From assembly GCA_037131145.1 (NCBI GenBank), contig JBAXRP010000287.1, positions 1-5,347 on the forward strand: DNA of 5,347 nucleotides, in the 5' to 3' direction. Numbering within the stretch: the first letter of the stretch is position 1; every line of letters starts with the position of its first letter. The notes beneath the pieces were generated by a model. It had not been told where the DNA came from. It was given only the letters and a program-made list of their open reading frames with translations, and ran no database searches. This document shows positions 1 through 5,347 of this stretch, piece by piece. The position numbers were made by a program, and so were the translations under genes. This stretch comes from CAIVAT01 sp037131145. GTDB taxonomy: Bacteria > Bacteroidota > Bacteroidia > Bacteroidales > FEN-979.

Positions 1-515
1 TAAGACCACAAAAAGATCTTTCGCGGGAATTTATAAACGATTGCACAGTTTGGAGCATATTTAGCACCTCAAACCAAACTGCGGCCATGAAAGATGTGAA
101 ATATGAAGGAATAATTTATCATATCAACAATCATTTTTTTCCAATTTCTATAGCTGAACTCAAAACCTGGGAAATCACTGATAGTGATTTTTCCGTTTCG
201 CTTGCATCATCTCAAGATAGATTTATAGCTATATGGTTAACAGAACAGGAACTTAGTATTGAAGCCATAGATTTGATAAAAGCCGGTAAAGAGTTATACA
301 AATTTTATTTTAAAAATTTGAATCAATTACGCACAAACTTGTATAAAATACAAACGTGGGACGCAGGTTTTTGGCAAATAAAAAAAGTTTTACAAGACCA
401 AAATTTAGGACGGGATCTATTCAAAATCCTAAAGGACAAGCATGAAATATTACGCGATAAACTCCTGCCTCAAATTTATAAATATGGATTTATTCCATGT
501 ATTGAAATAGAATAA
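1..515 (+). CDS. C-terminal part of a larger protein of uncertain family (5' end outside window)
   Basis: The usual call would start at the ATG at 87 (142 aa). The same frame has no stop from base 3 to 86, and those 28 codons read as plausible protein (including FINDCTVWSIF) running straight into MKDVKYEG. The bases before the ATG (GCGGCC) are G/C-rich with no ribosome binding site, so 87 looks like an internal Met. The visible part has 171 codons and ends with TAA at 513-515. It is hydrophilic, has no signal peptide or membrane segment, and is mixed alpha/beta then mostly helical, with the landmarks NHFFPIS, KAGKELYKFY, IQTWDAGFWQI and LLPQIYKYGF. The last two remind me of C-terminal regions of large DNA-methylase or restriction-type proteins, but that is an impression only and no catalytic motif is visible. 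It is clearly more A/T-rich than the propeller genes, so it is probably unrelated to them. Confidence 0.68.
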   Translation, partial: RPQKDLSREFINDCTVWSIFSTSNQTAAMKDVKYEGIIYHINNHFFPISIAELKTWEITDSDFSVSLASSQDRFIAIWLTEQELSIEAIDLIKAGKELYKFYFKNLNQLRTNLYKIQTWDAGFWQIKKVLQDQNLGRDLFKILKDKHEILRDKLLPQIYKYGFIPCIEIE

Positions 516-555
516 GGAATATTTTTTTATGGTTTAGCTAATACATCTACAATTT

Positions 556-1809
556 ATGAAAAATCTCACTGCTATTATCTTCATGCTTGTCGCCCTTCAT
601 GCCACCGCCCAAATCACAGCACAATGGCGCGGTCCCGAACGCAACGGAATCTTTCCCGGAAACAATCTTCCTGAGCAATGGCCAGCCGATGGACCCGCAA
701 TGTTGTGGAGCGCCGAAGGCATAGGCAAAGGTTATTCTTCAGCCGTTTCCGATGGGAAAAACATATTTGTAACTGGAATGAAGGAAAAAATGGATGTGAT
801 GTCCTGTCTTTCAATGGATGGCAAAATTCTTTGGCAAACGCCCGTCGGCGACGCCTGGAACGGACCTTTCCCCGAAACGCGCACCACCCCCACGGTTGAT
901 GGCGATCGTGTTTATGCAATAAGCGGCGGCGGAATCATCGCCTGCATTGAAACCGCCGGCGGTAAGATTCTATGGTCCATCGACGGAATCAAAACTTTCG
1001 ATGGCGTTTACGGAACCTGGGGCGTTTGCGAATCCCCGCTGATTTATGGCGATAAGATCATCTATACTCCTGCCGGAAATAAAACAACAATGGCAGCGCT
1101 GGATAAAATGACCGGGAAAACCATCTGGATGTCGGAAAGCCTCATGGATACTACTGCTTATGTATCGCCAAGGTTGATTAAATACGGAGGAAAGGAGATC
1201 ATTGTCACTCTTACGGAAAGATGGTTTTTCGGCGTTGACGCCTCAACAGGGAAGATCCTCTGGAAATACGACTTTGCCTCACTGTTGCCCGAAAAAGGGC
1301 TACAGATTTGGCCAGGCGCGCCGAGAACAAACACCAATACGCCGTTGTACGACAACGGAATGATTTACATTACCGGTGGATATGACCATGCAGGCTCAAT
1401 GTTCCGGCTCTCCGAAACCGGCGACGCAATCACTCAGGTTTGGGTTGATACAACGCTCGATTGTCATCATGGCGGTGTAGTGAAGGTGGGCGATTACATC
1501 TATGGTTCAAACTGGATCGACAACAGCAAAGGAAACTGGTGCTGCCTCGACTGGAAAACCGGAAAAACAATGTATGAAACCAAATGGTTCACCAAAGGCG
1601 CCATCATTGCCGCCGGGAATATGCTATATTGCTTCGATGAAAAAAACGGCAACCTTGGTTTGGTCCGTGCCACACCCGAGAAGTTCGATTTGGTGAGCAG
1701 TCTGAAAGTAACACTCGGGAAGGGACCTTTCTGGGCGCATCCGACTATTTACAATGGATTACTAATTGTGAGGCACGGAGATGTAGTTGTGGTGTACAAA
1801 ATGGTCTGA
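556..1809 (+). CDS. Secreted PQQ-like beta-propeller repeat protein
   Basis: This 417-residue protein begins with a Sec signal peptide: a K near the N-terminus, hydrophobic residues 4-16 and a likely ATA|Q cleavage after residue 18. There is no lipobox Cys, so it should be a soluble periplasmic or exported protein. After cleavage comes the family hallmark QWRGPERNG (23-31). PQQ-like blade motifs of the type (A/V)-x-D-x-x-T-G-K-x-x-W then recur at about 85-93, 130-140, 181-191, 226-236 and 330-340, with a CHHGGVV segment at 303-309 that is typical of these WRGP propellers. At about 400 aa it lacks the length and cytochrome domain of true quinoprotein dehydrogenases, so PQQ binding should not be assumed. 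The role is probably structural or redox-partner, substrate unknown. An upstream in-frame stop (TAG 536-538) and the signal peptide fix the start. The gene lies 40 bases after the preceding gene, with no clear Shine-Dalgarno box. Confidence 0.88.
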   Translation: MKNLTAIIFMLVALHATAQITAQWRGPERNGIFPGNNLPEQWPADGPAMLWSAEGIGKGYSSAVSDGKNIFVTGMKEKMDVMSCLSMDGKILWQTPVGDAWNGPFPETRTTPTVDGDRVYAISGGGIIACIETAGGKILWSIDGIKTFDGVYGTWGVCESPLIYGDKIIYTPAGNKTTMAALDKMTGKTIWMSESLMDTTAYVSPRLIKYGGKEIIVTLTERWFFGVDASTGKILWKYDFASLLPEKGLQIWPGAPRTNTNTPLYDNGMIYITGGYDHAGSMFRLSETGDAITQVWVDTTLDCHHGGVVKVGDYIYGSNWIDNSKGNWCCLDWKTGKTMYETKWFTKGAIIAAGNMLYCFDEKNGNLGLVRATPEKFDLVSSLKVTLGKGPFWAHPTIYNGLLIVRHGDVVVVYKMV

Positions 1810-1812
1810 ATT

Positions 1813-1886
1813 AGGATTTGTAGGATTGGGGGATTTACAGGATGAGAGGATTTACAAAATAGGAGAATAAGAGAATTTTCAGGATA
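1813..1886 (+). repeat. Left array of degenerate AGGATTT-type units flanking the GxxExxY gene
   Basis: Units built on AGGATT recur every 8-9 bases at 1813, 1822, 1831 (GGATTT), 1839 and 1847, with a last copy (TTTTCAGGAT) at 1876-1885 that runs up to the ATG at 1888. They are the reverse complement of the AATCCTGAA-type units downstream of the gene. The best matched pair is 1822-1836, AGGATTGGGGGATTT, against the complement of 2310-2325, with one base of length difference. The array fills the gap between the propeller gene stop and the GxxExxY start and could form its leader. The last AGGA is only 3 bases from the ATG, close for a ribosome binding site. Confidence 0.8.
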
Positions 1887-1887
1887 A

Positions 1888-2328
1888 ATGTATTATAAAA
1901 GAAAAATCACTGATATGACTCTGGATCAAATTACATACAAGGTAAATGGTTGTGCAATGAAGGTGCATAATACGCTGGGGAATGGTTTTCAGGAGAAAAT
2001 TTATCAGCGGTGTATGGCAATTGAACTGGGAAGAGCCAGTTTAAAATACAGGAGAGAAGTGTCGCAAAAAATTTACTACGACGGTATTGATGTTGGAACG
2101 CGAAGGGCTGATTTCATTGTTGAAGGTTGTATTATTGTTGAATTGAAAGCAGTGATTAATCTTGAAAATGTCCACCTGGCGCAGGCAAAAAACTATGTAG
2201 TCGCCTATGATTTCCCCATTGGACTTCTCATCAATTTTGGCGCAACAAGCCTTCAGTTTAATAAAGTCTTTAATAAAAAGTATCAACCGAAAAATATAGA
2301 AAATTTACCAAATCCCCCAAATCCTTAA
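1888..2328 (+). CDS. GxxExxY family protein (PD-(D/E)XK nuclease-like fold)
   Basis: The 146-residue product carries the family signature G33-F-Q-E36-K-I-Y39 after the typical lead-in YKVNGCAMKVHNTLG (17-31). The nuclease-like core follows: D75 in RADFIV, E85-L-K87 in VELKAV, then Q99 and Y103 in HLAQAKNYVVA, and the family strand GLLINFG (112-118). The candidate PD-(D/E)XK acidic and lysine residues are therefore intact, and the full family length is present. The biological role of GxxExxY proteins is not established. TAA at 1885-1887 abuts the ATG and blocks an earlier start; Met10 at 1915 is an alternative start that would fit the family N-terminus equally well. The last residues (NPPNP) are encoded by the downstream repeat array. 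The gene is more A/T-rich than the propeller genes and separates two of them, which suggests it was inserted. Confidence 0.88.
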   Translation: MYYKRKITDMTLDQITYKVNGCAMKVHNTLGNGFQEKIYQRCMAIELGRASLKYRREVSQKIYYDGIDVGTRRADFIVEGCIIVELKAVINLENVHLAQAKNYVVAYDFPIGLLINFGATSLQFNKVFNKKYQPKNIENLPNPPNP

Positions 2329-2370
2329 AATCCTCAAATCCTGAAAATCCTGAAAATCCTGATCCTGACG
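2310..2370 (+). repeat. Right array of AATCCTGAA-type nonamers, inverted relative to the left array
   Basis: Units starting AATCC occur at 2311, 2320, 2329, 2337, 2346 and 2355, with a final ATCCTGACG at 2362, giving a period of 9 (once 8). The last copies are almost perfect (ATCCTGAAAA at 2338-2347 and again at 2347-2356), and the first contains a C5 run. The array overlaps the end of the GxxExxY gene, whose stop TAA (2326-2328) lies inside a unit, and ends 6 bases before the ATG at 2376. ATCCTGAAAA is the exact reverse complement of TTTTCAGGAT at 1876-1885, so the two arrays could pair and loop out the gene in RNA. Confidence 0.85.
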
Positions 2371-2375
2371 CTTAA

Positions 2376-3806
2376 ATGAAGCCACAAAAGATTTTTCTCC
2401 TCCCCCTTTTCCTCTCCCTCCTGATCGGAATCAGTGTAGTATCCTGGTGGCTGTTTCATAATCCGGTTCAATCCATCGCGATCTCGGTTCCCGGAATGGA
2501 TAAGCATGGTTCTGATCGGAAAATAAAGGTGCAGGATGTGAAAATTGGCGAAACATTTACTTTTTTTGGAACCACAGAAGAGATTCCGGGTCGAGGCTGG
2601 CCCCGTTTTCGCGGAGGCGAGCTCGACAATATCAGTAAAGAAACGATTCCTTTGACGGAAAAATTTGGCAATATTAAAGAACGCATCCGCTGGAGGGTGG
2701 AATTGGGCGAAGGTCACGCAGGTCCCGCTATTTTCGGAGGAAGGGTTTACCTTCTCGATTATGATGAAAAAAAACGAACTGACGCGCTGCGATGCTTCTC
2801 CCTGATCAGCGGGAAAGAACTCTGGCGAAGGGAGTATAAAGTTCATCTGAAGCGTAACCACGGACTATCGCGAACCATCCCGGCAGTCAACTCAAAATAT
2901 GCCGTCACCATTGGTCCCAAATGCCAGGTGATGTGCGTTGACCGTATCGCCGGCGATTTGAAATGGGGTCTCGATATGGTGAAACAATACGAAGCCGAAG
3001 TTCCGTTCTGGTACACCGGGCAGTGCCCGCTTCTCGAAGGCGATACTCTGATTCTCGCTCCCGGAGGAAAAGCGCTGATGATTGCAATTGATTGCAAAAC
3101 CGGGAAACCATTCTGGGAAACGCCTAATCCCAAACAATGGAAAATGTCGCATGCTTCGGTGATAAAGATCTCCATCAACGGTAAAAAAATGTATGTCTAT
3201 TTCGCTATCGGCGGTATTTTCGGCGTTTCTGCTTCCGGCGACGATACCGGAAAATTACTTTGGGAAACCGGAGAATTTTCGCCTGCGGTTGTGGCTCCTT
3301 CTCCAGTTGCGCTTGACGACGGACGTATCCTTCTTACAGCCGGCTATGGCGCCGGATCGGCAATGATCCAGGTGAAACATCAGGGAGGCGCCTGGTCGGT
3401 GAAAATGCTTCAGCAGTTCCGTCCACAGGAGGGCATTGCTTCGGAACAGCAAACTCCGGTTTTTTATAAAGGAACGGTTTATGCAATTCTGCCAAAGGAC
3501 GCCGGCGGAGCGCGAAATCAGTTTGTATCCGTTTCGCCGGTGGACGGAAAGAATATCCTTGCAACAAGCGGAAAAAATGAACGTTTTGGATTGGGACCTT
3601 ATCTGATTGCCGACGGAAAGTTCTTCATTCTGAACGACGATGGAGAGATGACTATTGCACGCGCCACAGCTTCTTCATTTACAACGCTGGATAAGGCAAA
3701 GATTCTCGATGGTCAGGATGCGTGGGGTCCACTCGCAATCACCGGCGGTTATCTGCTGGCGCGCGATTCAAAACAACTGGTATGTATTGACATTCGGAAA
3801 AAATGA
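2376..3806 (+). CDS. Membrane-anchored PQQ-like beta-propeller protein
   Basis: The 476-residue protein starts with MKPQK and a long hydrophobic stretch (6-27, ending VVSWWLF). There is no clear signal peptidase I site or lipobox, so an uncleaved N-terminal anchor with the rest in the periplasm is likely. A linker to about residue 73 precedes WPRFRG (75-80), equivalent to the WRGP start of the other propeller. Blade motifs follow near 140-150 (CFSLISGKELW), 187-197 (CVDRIAGDLKW), 237-247 (AIDCKTGKPFW, the best match), 283-296 and the C-terminal VCIDIR. It is a divergent relative of the protein at 556-1809, extended at the N-terminus. TAA directly before the ATG fixes the start, and the leader is the nonamer array with no Shine-Dalgarno box. 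Its stop overlaps the next gene's start, so it is very probably co-transcribed with the NHL and ferredoxin genes. Function is inferred as part of an extracytoplasmic redox complex; PQQ binding is not shown. Confidence 0.87.
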   Translation: MKPQKIFLLPLFLSLLIGISVVSWWLFHNPVQSIAISVPGMDKHGSDRKIKVQDVKIGETFTFFGTTEEIPGRGWPRFRGGELDNISKETIPLTEKFGNIKERIRWRVELGEGHAGPAIFGGRVYLLDYDEKKRTDALRCFSLISGKELWRREYKVHLKRNHGLSRTIPAVNSKYAVTIGPKCQVMCVDRIAGDLKWGLDMVKQYEAEVPFWYTGQCPLLEGDTLILAPGGKALMIAIDCKTGKPFWETPNPKQWKMSHASVIKISINGKKMYVYFAIGGIFGVSASGDDTGKLLWETGEFSPAVVAPSPVALDDGRILLTAGYGAGSAMIQVKHQGGAWSVKMLQQFRPQEGIASEQQTPVFYKGTVYAILPKDAGGARNQFVSVSPVDGKNILATSGKNERFGLGPYLIADGKFFILNDDGEMTIARATASSFTTLDKAKILDGQDAWGPLAITGGYLLARDSKQLVCIDIRKK

Positions 3807-4771
3807 AAAAGAAGATTACCCTGATCCTTGCCATAGCGCTATTCTTCGCCTTAATTGCGTGGATGATCGGCGACCTTTTCACAGGCAATCCCGAACCGCA
3901 GAAAAATCCTTTTGATTATGGAATGAAAGCGCTTCGCGACGCCGATTCTATACCTGATTACACTGAGGCTGTTTCATTGAAGCCGACTCTCCCTGAAATT
4001 ACTTCCCTTGCCACCGGACCTGATGGCAGAATATATATTGCCGGAAGAGGCGGCGTGGAAATTCTCGATGGGTCGGGTCACATTCTTAACCGGTTTACAA
4101 TACCGGGAAATGCAACCTGCCTCACATACATGCCCGACGGCAACCTTGCCATTGGAATGGAAGATCATCTGGAACTTTGGAGTCCTGCCGGAGTTTTGAT
4201 AGCCGCATGGCCCGCAGCCGACACAGCTTCGGTAATAACCGGCGTGGCTGCAACGCCGGCTTTGATTTACTTAGCCGACGCCGGTAAAAAGATTGTTTAT
4301 CAGTATAACCGGGATGGAAAATTATTAGCGAGAATTGGCGAAAAGGATCCGGCGCTCAAAATTCCCGGATTTATCGTTCCAAGCCCATATTTCGATTTGG
4401 CAATAAGTCCGGCAGGCGATCTATGGGTTGCGAATACCGGTCATCATAAACTGGAAAAATATGGCCCCGACGGCTCACTGCTAAGCTCCTGGGGCGAAAC
4501 CTCAATGGCGGTGGAAGGATTTACCGGCTGCTGCAATCCTTCCCATTTTACCTTTCTTCGCAACGGTTCGTTTGTAACGAGTGAAAAGGGAATCGAGCGT
4601 GTGAAGGTCTATTCGCCTGAAGGTGTTTTCCAATCTCTGGTGGCAGGTCCGGAATCCTTTGATGAAGGAACCCGGGGACTTGATCTGGCGGCTGGTTTGA
4701 ATGGCGGCATACTGGTTCTGGATCCTTCGCGAAACATGATCCGCGTTTTTTTACCCAATAAAAAAAACTGA
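3803..4771 (+). CDS. Membrane-anchored NHL-repeat beta-propeller protein
   Basis: The 322-residue product has an N-terminal KKK and hydrophobic segment (5-24), which is an anchor or uncleaved signal, followed by a periplasmic linker (about 25-60). Roughly six repeats then follow with the NHL/SMP-30-type pattern of a small-residue turn such as PDG or PAG, a hydrophobic strand (IYIA, LWVA, FVTS, ILVLD) and a short x-V/L-x-x-(Y/F) strand: about 66-98, 104-135, 146-178, 195-231, 245-279 and 290-316. The clearest repeat is SPAGDLWVANTGHHKLEKYG (202-221). A GCCNP element with adjacent Cys243-Cys244 (242-246) sits between two blades. NHL propellers are usually protein or ligand-binding scaffolds, and no enzyme activity can be assigned. 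The start codon overlaps the previous stop (ATGA, 3803-3806), which indicates translational coupling. The next gene begins 3 bases after this stop. Confidence 0.85.
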   Translation: MKKKITLILAIALFFALIAWMIGDLFTGNPEPQKNPFDYGMKALRDADSIPDYTEAVSLKPTLPEITSLATGPDGRIYIAGRGGVEILDGSGHILNRFTIPGNATCLTYMPDGNLAIGMEDHLELWSPAGVLIAAWPAADTASVITGVAATPALIYLADAGKKIVYQYNRDGKLLARIGEKDPALKIPGFIVPSPYFDLAISPAGDLWVANTGHHKLEKYGPDGSLLSSWGETSMAVEGFTGCCNPSHFTFLRNGSFVTSEKGIERVKVYSPEGVFQSLVAGPESFDEGTRGLDLAAGLNGGILVLDPSRNMIRVFLPNKKN

Positions 4772-4774
4772 GTT

Positions 4775-5347
4775 ATGGATAAGCAAAGCCGAAGAAAATT
4801 CATCTTTATGGCGGTCCGCGGCGCTATTCTGGGAGGGATGGCAATTGTAACCGGCGATCTGCTCTTTAGTCGCGAAGGATCGCTTTTCGGGAAAAACCGC
4901 AAGTCGGGACCAACTGTATGGCAACTCGATCCGGCAAAGTGCATCCAGTGCGGAAGGTGCGCCACCGAATGTGTGAAAACCCCGTCGGCAGTGAAATGTA
5001 CTCATGCCTATTCTATGTGCGGCTATTGCAACCTTTGCAGCGGCTATTTCAAACCCGGCACAAAAACTCTCGATACCGGAGGCGAGAAACAGTTATGCCC
5101 CACCAGCGCCATAAAACGCACCTTCGTGGAAGATCCGTTTTACGAATATACCATTGATGAAGCGCTTTGTATCGGCTGCGGGAAATGCGTAAAAGGTTGT
5201 GGCGCTTTCGGAAACGGCTCTCTCCAACTCCAGGTGCAGCATCATATTTGCGACAATTGCAATGAATGCGCCATCGCCCGGAATTGTCCGGCGGATGCTT
5301 ATAGACGGGTTCCGCTAACGGATCCGTATTTGTTGAAAGGGTTTGGA
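4775..5347 (+). CDS. Tat-exported polyferredoxin with four predicted [4Fe-4S] clusters (3' end outside window)
   Basis: Translation from the ATG at 4775 gives 191 codons with no stop before the window end. The N-terminus has a twin-arginine signal, SRRKFI (5-10), with a hydrophobic core (about 16-31) and no Cys, so export of the folded Fe-S protein or retention by this segment is expected. Cysteine motifs are C56-x2-C59-x2-C62-x3-C66; C82-x2-C85-x2-C88 with C108-P; C132-x2-C135-x2-C138-x3-C142; and C159-x2-C162-x2-C165-x5-C171-P. These sixteen Cys fit four [4Fe-4S] clusters in the arrangement of NapG or HybA/DmsB-like electron-transfer subunits, and C75 is extra. It would pass electrons between periplasmic and membrane partners. 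It starts 3 bases after the NHL gene with no Shine-Dalgarno box, consistent with the same operon. The exact physiological partner is unknown. Confidence 0.88.
   Translation, partial: MDKQSRRKFIFMAVRGAILGGMAIVTGDLLFSREGSLFGKNRKSGPTVWQLDPAKCIQCGRCATECVKTPSAVKCTHAYSMCGYCNLCSGYFKPGTKTLDTGGEKQLCPTSAIKRTFVEDPFYEYTIDEALCIGCGKCVKGCGAFGNGSLQLQVQHHICDNCNECAIARNCPADAYRRVPLTDPYLLKGFG

Noticed and set aside
46..81. Hairpin CAGTTTGG (46-53) / CCAAACTG (74-81) just before the ATG at 87
   Set aside because: An 8-base stem with a 20-base loop and no T-run lies within what is probably coding sequence. It is likely incidental and not a terminator or riboswitch.
522..528. T-run after the first gene as a rho-independent terminator
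   Set aside because: Seven T's are present, but no G/C-rich stem precedes them.
1540..1545. Adjacent Cys329-Cys330 in the first propeller as the PQQ-contacting disulfide of quinoprotein dehydrogenases
   Set aside because: In methanol-dehydrogenase-type enzymes the Cys pair is near the N-terminal blades. Here it lies in a late blade, and the protein lacks the usual dehydrogenase length.
556..1809. Annotation as a PQQ-dependent alcohol or glucose dehydrogenase, or as the outer-membrane assembly protein BamB
   Set aside because: It is too short for the dehydrogenases. The WRGP and HHGG features fit the generic PQQ-like family better than BamB, and there is no lipobox.
2310..2370. Possible CRISPR array
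   Set aside because: Units are only 8-9 bases and contiguous, with no spacers of 25-40 bases and no cas genes.
2334..2861. A 175-codon reading frame on the - strand
   Set aside because: It lies antisense to the well-supported propeller gene, and its Ile/Arg/Phe-rich end is just the reverse reading of the nonamer array. No family resemblance.
4609..4965. - strand frame of 118 codons, and other antisense frames at 614-919, 2843-3178 and 3334-3567
   Set aside because: All are opposite confident + strand genes, have low-complexity Arg/Ser/Pro-rich composition and no recognisable domain. They are shadows.

Overview
The window looks like a piece of a Bacteroidota (probably Bacteroidales-type) chromosome. 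This is an inference. The reasons are A/T-rich starts without clear Shine-Dalgarno boxes, a GxxExxY gene bracketed by AATCCTGAA-type nonamer arrays (a pattern I associate with environmental Bacteroidota), and WRGP-type PQQ-like beta-propeller proteins. All supported genes are on the + strand and there is no gene-free stretch over 300 bases.

Layout: (1) 1-515, the 3' end of an A/T-rich gene. A Met codon sits at 87, but the frame is open back to the window edge, so this is probably the C-terminal part of a larger protein. (2) 556-1809, a secreted PQQ-like beta-propeller protein. (3) 1813-2370, a cassette made of a GxxExxY-family gene (1888-2328) between two arrays of 8-9 base units in opposite orientation. 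(4) 2376 to the window end, a tightly packed gene set: a membrane-anchored PQQ-like beta-propeller protein, an NHL-type beta-propeller protein overlapping it by 4 bases, and, 3 bases further on, a Tat-signal polyferredoxin cut by the window end (17 Cys visible, enough for four [4Fe-4S] clusters).

How they may work together: three export-targeted beta-propeller proteins lie beside a Tat-exported four-cluster ferredoxin. This suggests an extracytoplasmic redox or electron-transfer module whose remaining parts (for example a membrane Fe-S or quinone-interacting subunit) would lie downstream of the window. No substrate can be read from the sequence. The GxxExxY cassette fills the gap between the first propeller gene and the other three exactly, so it may be an insertion into a formerly continuous operon. 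The most unusual features are this inverted-array cassette and the propeller/ferredoxin gene set.
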